A stretch of 64,000 nt of DNA from Myxococcaceae bacterium (GTDB lineage Bacteria; Myxococcota_A; Polyangia; Polyangiales; Ga0077539): positions 1 to 64,000 of the forward strand of contig SCUS01000112.1 of the NCBI GenBank assembly GCA_004297725.1, read 5' to 3'. Made by a program: the position numbers and the translations under genes. The notes under the pieces are model-generated. The model ran no database searches. It saw only the letters and a list, made by a program, of their open reading frames with translations, and had not been told where the DNA came from. Below, in pieces: positions 29,705 to 35,410 of this stretch (its first letter is position 1; every line of letters begins with the position of its first letter).

Positions 29705-30095
29705 TCGCTTCCACCATCCGGCATCGACTGCCGTTCCCCTCCATAGCTCCGTTCGGTACACATCTCACGATTCGCCTGGATTTCAGGCCGATGCGTGCGT
29801 CCGCTGTGCCCGCGGGTTCCCCCCCCACAGGGCCGAGGGGACGACGACCCCGCCACGCCGGGTGCCTCATCCGATAGCACTCCGGCGCCCTTCACCTGGG
29901 AACGGGCGCGGCCGCGTCGTCTCCTCGGCCCTGTGGGGGGACCTCTCCACCCCCCCTTCACTCTCGATACTTCAATGAACAACGGACGACCCGGATCGTC
30001 CGGGTATTCGCCCCGTGGCGGCGGTGAACTGCGACGCTCGTCGGACCATCAGTGCTGCTCCCTTGGATTCATCGATCGCTGGAAAGGTTGGCGGC
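29705..30095. other. Intergenic region with a long inverted repeat, no gene
   Basis: About 390 bp separate the convergent FKBP and HNH genes. The short open frames here look random. The segment 29705-29790 has a lower G+C than its surroundings and a small GCCTG/CAGGC hairpin near 29776. The central feature is the large inverted repeat at 29815-29943, listed separately. Nothing is recognised in 29944-30095. Confidence 0.6.
29815..29943. other. Large near-perfect inverted repeat with inner stem (candidate structured RNA or mobile-element remnant)
   Basis: The left arm at about 29815-29847 and the right arm at about 29914-29943 pair over some 27 bp. They share the core CCCCCCACAGGGCCGAGG followed by G/A then GACGACG. 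The only internal mismatch would be a G-U pair in RNA. Within the loop of about 66 nt, CGCCGG and CCGGCG form a second stem, giving a long rod with a branched head. It sits between convergent genes, so it could be a bidirectional terminator, a small RNA or a MITE-like remnant. No target-site duplication is evident. Confidence 0.6.
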
Positions 30096-30590
30096 TCAGC
30101 CGTCGAGGTAGTCGATCCAGGCTGTGTGCGGCGCCTCGGCGCGGGCGACGGCGCACATGCGCGCGGGCCGCACCGGCGGGCGGGCGAGCTCCATCCGGGC
30201 CTGCTCCGGGGTGCGGTCGGCCTTGCGGCCGTTGCACGCGACGCAGCAGGTCACGATGTTGGTCCACTCCATCCGGCCGCCGCGGGCGCGGGGGACGACG
30301 TGGTCCAGGGTGAGCCGCGAGGCGCCCGGCTGCACCCCGCAGTACTGGCAGGCGTAGCCGTCGCGGCGGTACACGTTGCCGCGGGAGAACTTCACCCGCC
30401 GGTCGTGCCGGGCGTAGCGGCGCAGGCGCACCACCGAGGGCATCGCGATGGAGGTGCTGATGCCCCGGATGATCTCGTCGTAGGCCTCGACGAGCTCGGC
30501 CTTCCCGAGAAACATCAGGGTGACCGCGCGCTGCCAGGAGATGATCTTCAGCGGCTCGAAGGTGGCGTTGAGCAGGAGGGTGGCGAACAT
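30096..30590 (-). CDS. HNH endonuclease family protein
   Basis: The protein has 164 residues. An N-terminal region of about 65 residues, ATLLLNATFEPLKIISWQRA then PSVVRLRRYARHDRRVKFSR, precedes the HNH nuclease core. The core has zinc ligands CQYCG and CVACN, and the catalytic segment LTLDHVVPRARGG with WTNIVTCC. The closing RKADRTPEQARMELARPP is also typical of this widespread bacterial HNH subfamily (McrA-like fold, RRxxKFSRxNVYxRD). It is usually a stand-alone chromosomal gene of unknown physiological role. There is no methyltransferase or restriction partner beside it. It is cytoplasmic and binds a structural zinc. Confidence 0.93.
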   Translation of the reverse strand: MFATLLLNATFEPLKIISWQRAVTLMFLGKAELVEAYDEIIRGISTSIAMPSVVRLRRYARHDRRVKFSRGNVYRRDGYACQYCGVQPGASRLTLDHVVPRARGGRMEWTNIVTCCVACNGRKADRTPEQARMELARPPVRPARMCAVARAEAPHTAWIDYLDG

Positions 30591-30672
30591 CGTGGGATCT
30601 CCGGTGGGGGTACTCGTCTTCGACGCGTGTTCTTCATGGTGGGTCTAGGATGGAAGGCGTGACCGTACGCTC

Positions 30673-30701
30673 GGGCGGTTGTCCAAAGGACAAGCGCGCC
30701 C
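30673..30701. other. Inverted repeat upstream of the HNH gene
   Basis: TTGTCC and GGACAA flank an AAA loop, and the stem is extended by GGGCG/CGCCC with a bulge. It lies about 80 bp upstream of the HNH start. It could be an operator or a transcript-end hairpin. Confidence 0.4.
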
Positions 30702-30750
30702 GTCGCGTCGCAGGCGGCAAGGCCTGGGACGTTGATGGAAGACAATGAGA

Positions 30751-30795
30751 AAGGCCGCTGTCCTCCCGGCGAATCGGTGGAGGAGCAGCGGCCTT
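30751..30795 (-). terminator. Strong intrinsic-terminator-like hairpin
   Basis: AAGGCCGCTG plus TCCTCC pairs with GGAGGA plus CAGCGGCCTT with a single bulged G, giving about 16 bp of stem. Read on the minus strand, the stem is followed by TTTCTCATT, a modest U-rich tract. It would end a minus-strand transcript coming from the AT-richer segment at 30827-31094 or from the DUF429 gene. Confidence 0.6.
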
Positions 30796-30826
30796 CGGGT
30801 GGCCTTCGGAATCGGTGGCCGGGGTT

Positions 30827-31094
30827 TTATCCGGTGACTGACTCCGCTCCTCTCATCCGCAGGTCGAGCCGCGGGTGATTGCCATCACGGGCCGCAATAC
30901 CTCCGCTGAACCACGAGAACGCGCTGATCTCGCGCGTTTCTGCGGTCTTCGGAGGCTTCGGCTGGCAGTACATGAACGACATGGTGTGGCTTGAAGAGAT
31001 GATCCTTGAAATGGATGTCGAGATACGAACCGTCGATGGGCTTACCAGACCATTCGATGTGTGGTCAAGCGAGGGGGGCTCATTTTTTCTTCGG
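30827..31094 (-). other. Candidate small transcript or 51-codon ORF in an AT-richer insert
   Basis: On the minus strand a 51-codon frame runs from ATG 30982 to TAA 30827 (begins MSFMYCQPKPPKTAETREIS). It lies just before the terminator-like hairpin at 30751-30795. Possible promoter elements (TTGACC, then GGTAAG about 17 bp on) lie near 31035-31075. The plus strand of the same DNA also reads as protein-like (WQYMNDMVWLEEMILEMDVE), so a decayed gene on either strand is possible. I do not recognise either product. Options are a small protein, a noncoding RNA, or a horizontally acquired gene fragment. Confidence 0.3.
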
Positions 31095-31136
31095 ACAATG
31101 ATGAAGGCACGAGCGCCGAGGGGGAGGGGGGCGCGC

Positions 31137-31973
31137 TCAGCCGGGTCGTACGATCCAGCCCTCGATGAGCACCCTGGCGGCGTGGGGGCCGGTGAGCGGC
31201 GGCGGGGTCCAGAAGCCCCGGGCGCCGAGGTGCGCGGCGACCAGCGAGAGCACCGCGTCGAGGGCGTCTCCGTGGGCGTCCTGGGCGCACGCGTTGGCCA
31301 CCGGGGCGGGCAGCTCGAGCCGCAGCCCGAGGGCGCCGAGGGCCTCGGGCAGCGCGCGGATCACCGCGTAGCGCTCGGCGGTGACCTCGTTGAGCGAGGG
31401 CCCTCCCTCCGAGGGCGAGGCGCGGTGCAGCAGGTACGGCAGCCCCAGGAGGCGCAGCATGGAGGCGGGCAGCGCCTCGATGACCAGGGGCTTGCCGGGG
31501 GTGAACTCCAGCGAGTCGAAGGGCAGCACGGTGACCTGGTTGCGCACCGGCGCGAGGGCGCGGGCGAGGGCCCCGAGGGCGCGCCAGGAGGGCGGCCGCG
31601 GCGCGGTGATGGACGCGGCGCCGTGGGTGATGGCCTCGGTGTGGCGCAGCGCTCCGGGGTGCGACGCGGCGAAGGCGGCCCAGCGCGCGTCGACGAGGGA
31701 GGGCGGGGCGACGGTGAGCTGGTGGAGCACCTGCGAGCCGTTGAGCACCATGCCCACGAGGTCGCGGGCGAGGGCCACCGGGACGCCGAGCGGAACATCC
31801 ACGGCGAGCACGCGCGGCACGCCCCGGGCGATGCGGTCGGCGAAGGTGGCCCCGACGCGGTCGATGCCGTCGACGACGAGGGCGCCGCCGCGGTCGCTGC
31901 CCCAGGCGATGTGCGTGGGGTTGGGCGGTCTGGCGGAGCTGAAGCGCACCCCCACGAGGTCGAGGTTCTCCAT
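31137..31973 (-). CDS. DUF429-like predicted nuclease
   Basis: The protein has 278 residues with an ATG start. The N-terminus (LDLVGVRFSSARPPNPTHIAW) and the following ALVVDGID and VPRVLAVDVPLGVP segments resemble DUF429 proteins, which have an RNase-H-like fold and are predicted nucleases. In that family the first strand usually ends GVDFS; here an arginine replaces that acidic residue, so activity may be lost or altered. DVPLG keeps a second acidic residue. There is no signal peptide or membrane segment. It is divergent from the GNAT gene at 32021 with a 47-bp gap. Assignment is moderate; the Ala/Leu-rich second half is not diagnostic. Confidence 0.6.
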   Translation of the reverse strand: MENLDLVGVRFSSARPPNPTHIAWGSDRGGALVVDGIDRVGATFADRIARGVPRVLAVDVPLGVPVALARDLVGMVLNGSQVLHQLTVAPPSLVDARWAAFAASHPGALRHTEAITHGAASITAPRPPSWRALGALARALAPVRNQVTVLPFDSLEFTPGKPLVIEALPASMLRLLGLPYLLHRASPSEGGPSLNEVTAERYAVIRALPEALGALGLRLELPAPVANACAQDAHGDALDAVLSLVAAHLGARGFWTPPPLTGPHAARVLIEGWIVRPG

Positions 31974-32020
31974 GGCGTTCGCATTGTGCCGTGGCGCGGT
32001 GGCGGTGGATAGTCGCCGGG

Positions 32021-32563
32021 ATGTTCCGGATGCCTGTCGACGCGACGCTCGACCTCGTGCTGCTCGAGGCCCGCCACGCCCCGATGCTCTTCTCGCTGGT
32101 CGACGACAACCGCGCGCACCTTCGGCGCTACCTCCCGTGGGTCGACGGCACCCGCTCGGTGCAGGACTCGATGCAGTACATCACCGCGTCGCTGGAGCAG
32201 TTCGCGCGCTCGCAGTCGCTCCAGGTGGGCATCTTCAGCGGCAACACCCTCGCGGGCATGTGCGGCTACCACCTCATCGACTGGAACAACCGCCGCACCG
32301 GCATCGGCTACTGGCTGGCGCGGGAGCACCAGGGCAAGGGGCTGATGACCCGCGCGGTGCGCGCGCTCACCACGCACGCCTTCGTGTCGCTGGGGCTGCA
32401 CCGGCTGGAGATCCACGCGGCGACGGAGAACGCGAAGTCCCGCGCCGTGGCCGAGCGCCTGGGTTTTACCCAGGAGGGTATTGCGAAGGGCGCCGAGTGG
32501 CTGCACGAGCGCTGGGTCGACCACGCGGTGTACGCGATGCTGCCCGAGCGCTGGCGGGGGTGA
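32021..32563 (+). CDS. RimJ/RimL-type GNAT acetyltransferase
   Basis: The protein has 180 residues. The ATG at 32021 gives MFRMPVDATLDLVLLEARHA; an upstream frame extension was rejected. The acetyl-CoA fold is clear: HLRRYLPWVDGT, AGMCGYHLIDWNNRRTGIGYW, the pyrophosphate loop REHQGKGLMTRAVRAL, then HRLEIHAATENAKSRAVAERLGFTQEG and WVDHAVYAMLPERW. This set is typical of the RimJ/RimL/YdaF group, which acetylates ribosomal protein N-termini or other amines. The exact substrate is not predictable. Its 3' end is only 6 bp from the convergent L,D-transpeptidase gene. Confidence 0.92.
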   Translation: MFRMPVDATLDLVLLEARHAPMLFSLVDDNRAHLRRYLPWVDGTRSVQDSMQYITASLEQFARSQSLQVGIFSGNTLAGMCGYHLIDWNNRRTGIGYWLAREHQGKGLMTRAVRALTTHAFVSLGLHRLEIHAATENAKSRAVAERLGFTQEGIAKGAEWLHERWVDHAVYAMLPERWRG

Positions 32564-32569
32564 GGAGGG

Positions 32570-33610
32570 TCAGCGCGCCGGGCGGCAGACGTCGGCGCGG
32601 GCGCTGCGGTCGGGGCGCTGGGCGCCGCGGACGAGGGCGAGGCGGTCGCCGTAGCGGGAGCAGGTGCGGTTGAAGGTCGGCGACGCGGTGGGCACGCAGA
32701 TGCCGGTGCTCATGGTGGTCGCGGCGGGGTCGGCCACGCAGAAGGTGGTGGCCTCGCCGGCGCGGTCGGGGCACGAGCCGGTGCAGGAGAGGGTGCAGGT
32801 GCCGCGGGTCTGGCCCGCGGGGATGCGGCACACGCCGTTGGTGAAGTTGCAGTCGGCGTTGGCGGTGCACTCGGCGCCCACCCAGCGCTCGGTCAGGTCG
32901 ATGGCGCGGCCGTCGTTGTCGCGCTCGACCGCCTGCTGGATCTTCACCGGGGTGCGGGCGCGGCCGCGGACGCGGGCGAAGACCTCGACGATGTCTTCGG
33001 CGGCCATGCGGGTGCAGCCGTGGGAGACGTAGCCGCGGCGGAGGCTGCCGCCGTTGGGGGCGGTGAAGTTGTCGATGGGGCCGTGGATGCCGTAGCCCGC
33101 GGTGGGCGGGCCCGCGAGGCGGATGAAGGGCAGACCCGCGAAGACCGGCGTACGGACGCCGCGGTCGTCATGCCAGATGCGGCAGGGGTAGTAGTAGGTC
33201 CACTGGCTGTCGGGGCCCTCGGTGGTGTTGGACCCGGTGTAGAAGACGCCGCCCGGGGCGAGGTCGCTCGTCGGGGTCAGCGAGCGGCCGTTCTCCAGCG
33301 CGCCAGGGCCGATGGGAAACACCCGGTCATAGCCGCCCGCGCGGTCGCGCAGGTGCAGCGTGAGACCGTCGAGCGAGATGATGATCTCCGGCCGCGTCAG
33401 CGCCGGAACATTGGGGATCTCCTTGCAGCGCAGGGCGTTCGTCCAGGTGCGCGGGTCGCGCGCCCCGGCCTCGCCGACGACCTCGCCGAGGTCGACGTCG
33501 TCGGTGCCGTTGCTCTCCGAGAAGGCCTCGTCGTCGCCGGCGGTACAGCCCCCCAGAAGGAGCGCCATCGCCACGAAGCCCACTCCCGCAAACCGCTTGG
33601 AATCAGCCAT
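32570..33610 (-). CDS. L,D-transpeptidase (YkuD) lipoprotein with Cys-rich tail
   Basis: The protein has 346 residues. MALLLGGCTAG is a lipoprotein signal. The YkuD catalytic domain runs from about residue 75 to 225: IIISLDGLTLHLRD, GYGIHGP and the active-site SHGCTRM with catalytic cysteine. It cross-links peptidoglycan (3-3 links) or attaches proteins to it in the periplasm. The C-terminal 100 residues carry about ten cysteines (CTANADCNFTNGVC, CTLSCTGSCPDRAG, CVADPAATT, GICVPTAS), a disulfide-rich module frequent in this phylum and of unknown role. It is divergent from the ElaA-like gene. Confidence 0.92.
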   Translation of the reverse strand: MADSKRFAGVGFVAMALLLGGCTAGDDEAFSESNGTDDVDLGEVVGEAGARDPRTWTNALRCKEIPNVPALTRPEIIISLDGLTLHLRDRAGGYDRVFPIGPGALENGRSLTPTSDLAPGGVFYTGSNTTEGPDSQWTYYYPCRIWHDDRGVRTPVFAGLPFIRLAGPPTAGYGIHGPIDNFTAPNGGSLRRGYVSHGCTRMAAEDIVEVFARVRGRARTPVKIQQAVERDNDGRAIDLTERWVGAECTANADCNFTNGVCRIPAGQTRGTCTLSCTGSCPDRAGEATTFCVADPAATTMSTGICVPTASPTFNRTCSRYGDRLALVRGAQRPDRSARADVCRPAR

Positions 33611-33668
33611 GGCGCCGATGTATCACCATGTAGGTATATTGACAATGACCCCACCCGGGAGGCCCCCC

Positions 33669-34130
33669 ATGGACGCCCTGACCTTCCATCACCGCCGCTG
33701 GGACGAGCTCACCCGCGACGAGCTCTACGCGCTGATGACGCTCCGCCAGGAGGTCTTCGTGGTGGAGCAGCGCTGCCCCTACCTCGACGCCGACGGCGAC
33801 GACCCTCGCGCCTCGCACCTCTGGGCCACCGGCCCGTCGGGCGATTACCCCATCGCGTATTGCAGGATCTTCCCCGCGGGCGTGAAGTACCCCGAGGCGG
33901 CCATCGGGAGGGTGGCGAGCGCGGGCTCGGCGCGCCGCACCGGGGCGGGGCGGGCGCTGATGGCCGAGGCGCTGCGGCGCATGGACGCCGACGCCGGGGC
34001 GACGGCGGCGGTGCGCATCTCGGCGCAGTCGTACCTGCAGCGCTTCTACGAGGGCTTCGGGTTTCGGGTGGTGTCCGAGCCCTACCTCGAGGACGACATC
34101 CCCCACGTGGAGATGCTTCGCGGCGGGTGA
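33669..34130 (+). CDS. elaA: ElaA-family GNAT acetyltransferase
   Basis: The protein has 153 residues, the usual ElaA length. The start is MDALTFHHRRWDELTRDELY. Diagnostic family segments are LMTLRQEVFVVEQRCPYLDADG and, later, YPEAAIGRVASAGSARRTGAGRALM and ISAQSYLQRFYEGFGFRVV. The ending DDIPHVEM is also characteristic. The substrate is unknown. It is a cytoplasmic single-domain acetyltransferase and lies 30 bp upstream of tgt on the same strand, so the two may be co-transcribed. Confidence 0.93.
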   Translation: MDALTFHHRRWDELTRDELYALMTLRQEVFVVEQRCPYLDADGDDPRASHLWATGPSGDYPIAYCRIFPAGVKYPEAAIGRVASAGSARRTGAGRALMAEALRRMDADAGATAAVRISAQSYLQRFYEGFGFRVVSEPYLEDDIPHVEMLRGG

Positions 34131-34160
34131 GCGCGGCGCGTCGGCTACACTGCGCCGACG

Positions 34161-35312
34161 ATGTCCTTCCGCTTCTCCGTGAGCGCCGTCGACCCGGGCT
34201 CGCGCGCCCGCCGCGGCGCGATTCTCACCCCTCACGGTCGGGCCGAGACGCCCGCCTTCATGACCGTCGGAACCCGCGCCACGGTCACCGGCCTCACCCC
34301 CGCCGACCTCCGCGAGGTGGGCGCCCAGGTGGTGCTCGGCAACACCTACCACCTGATGCTCCGCCCCGGCGTCGAGCTCTTCCGCCGCGTCGGCGGCATC
34401 CACAGGTTCATGGGCTGGGACGGCCCGATGCTCACCGACTCCGGCGGCTACCAGATCTTCTCGCTGCCGGGCGACCGCACCATCAACGAGCGCGGCGCGC
34501 GCTTCCGGAGCTACATCGACCAGCGGGTGCACGTGCTCTCTCCCGAGCGCTCCATCGAGGTGCAGACCGCCATCGGCGCGGACATCATGATGGTGCTCGA
34601 CGTGTGCGTGGACGCTCGCTCCGACGAGGCCACCACCCGCGCCGCGATGGAGCGCACCCACCGCTGGGCGCTGCGCTCGCTCGCCGCGCGCACCGACTCG
34701 CCGCAGGCCCTCTTCGCCATCATGCAGGGGGGGGTGTTCCCCGAGCTGCGCAAGGCCTCCGCGGGCTTTCTCACCGACCACCCCTTCGACGGCTTCGCCA
34801 TCGGCGGCCTCGCCGTCGGCGACACCCGATCGCAGCGCGAGGACATCACCCACCTCGCCGCGGAGCTTCTCCCCCCCGACCGCCCCCGCTACCTCATGGG
34901 CGTCGGCACCCCTCCCGACCTGCTCCACGCCATGCTGGGCGGGGTCGACATGTTCGACTGCATCCTCCCGACCAACCTCGGCTGGCAGGCCACGGCCTTC
35001 ACCTCCACCGGCCGGGTGAAGCTCACCCGCGGGGCCCACTGCCACGACGACAACCCCCTCGACGTGACCTGCTCGTGCGCCACCTGCGCCACCTTCAGCC
35101 GCTCGTACCTGCACCACCTCTTCAAGTGCGATGAGCCGCTCGGGGCGAGGCTCGTCTCGATGCACAACCTGCATCACTATCAGGCGCTCATGGCCGAGGC
35201 GCGCGCCGCCATCACCGCCGGAACCTTCGCCGCCTATGCGCGGGAGAAGCTCGAGGCCATCGACCGCCACGAGCACAGCGGCCGGAGGATGGGCGCCTCG
35301 GACCTCCCCTGA
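34161..35312 (+). CDS. tgt: tRNA-guanine transglycosylase (divergent)
   Basis: The protein has 383 residues. It exchanges guanine-34 for a queuine precursor in GUN tRNAs, in the cytoplasm. Conserved elements are TPAFMTVGTRATVTGL, VVLGNTYHL, LTDSGGYQIFSL, ALFAIMQGG, FAIGGLAVGD, RYLMGVGTP, the catalytic DMFDCILPT and the zinc site CSCATC with YLHHLF. The catalytic aspartates (DSGG and MFDC) and base-recognition glutamine are kept. However, the loop after the nucleophile reads LPTNLGWQATAF instead of the family's basic PTRxxRxG, and VLDVCVDA replaces FDECTP. These sites contact tRNA and substrate, so altered specificity is possible. Other queuosine genes are not in the window. Confidence 0.88.
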   Translation: MSFRFSVSAVDPGSRARRGAILTPHGRAETPAFMTVGTRATVTGLTPADLREVGAQVVLGNTYHLMLRPGVELFRRVGGIHRFMGWDGPMLTDSGGYQIFSLPGDRTINERGARFRSYIDQRVHVLSPERSIEVQTAIGADIMMVLDVCVDARSDEATTRAAMERTHRWALRSLAARTDSPQALFAIMQGGVFPELRKASAGFLTDHPFDGFAIGGLAVGDTRSQREDITHLAAELLPPDRPRYLMGVGTPPDLLHAMLGGVDMFDCILPTNLGWQATAFTSTGRVKLTRGAHCHDDNPLDVTCSCATCATFSRSYLHHLFKCDEPLGARLVSMHNLHHYQALMAEARAAITAGTFAAYAREKLEAIDRHEHSGRRMGASDLP

Positions 35313-35366
35313 GTCGGGGGGTCTCCCCCTTCCCCCGTTGCGGCTCCGGCGCTAGCGTTCGCGCTC

Positions 35367-35388
35367 CGACTGAATGGCGATTCAGTCG
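35367..35388. promoter_or_regulatory. Perfect 22-bp palindromic operator upstream of the MFE-2 gene
   Basis: CGACTGAAT, a GGCG spacer and ATTCAGTCG form a perfect inverted repeat with 9-bp arms, centred 33 bp before the start codon. Size, symmetry and position fit a TetR-family operator, the class that commonly represses fatty-acid and acyl-CoA catabolism operons. The cognate regulator is not in the window. AT-rich half sites in GC-rich DNA make chance occurrence unlikely. Confidence 0.75.
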
Positions 35389-35410
35389 TCCCACAGGAGC
35401 GGTCAATCTC

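Larger units (their letters stand above)
30591..31136. other. Intergenic region: hairpins and an AT-richer insert, no confident gene
   Basis: About 546 bp lie between the HNH gene and the DUF429 gene. They hold two long hairpins (30673-30701 and 30751-30795) and a segment near 30960-31090 of clearly lower G+C than the rest of the window. By hand count 29 of 60 bases are G/C in 30961-31020 and 34 of 60 in 31021-31080. The long plus-strand open frame crossing this region mostly runs antisense to the DUF429 gene and is not believed. Confidence 0.6.

Noticed and set aside
30096..30590. HNH gene as part of a defence or restriction system
   Set aside because: No methylase, helicase or toxin-like partner is adjacent; it belongs to a common solitary HNH group.
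30879..32012. 377-codon plus-strand frame
   Set aside because: Most of it is antisense to the DUF429 gene; only its first 70 codons are protein-like, discussed as a possible remnant.
33611..33668. Possible promoter (TTGTCA, then TGATACATC) for the L,D-transpeptidase gene
   Set aside because: The -35/-10 match is partial and the start site would fall on the ATG; evidence is too weak.
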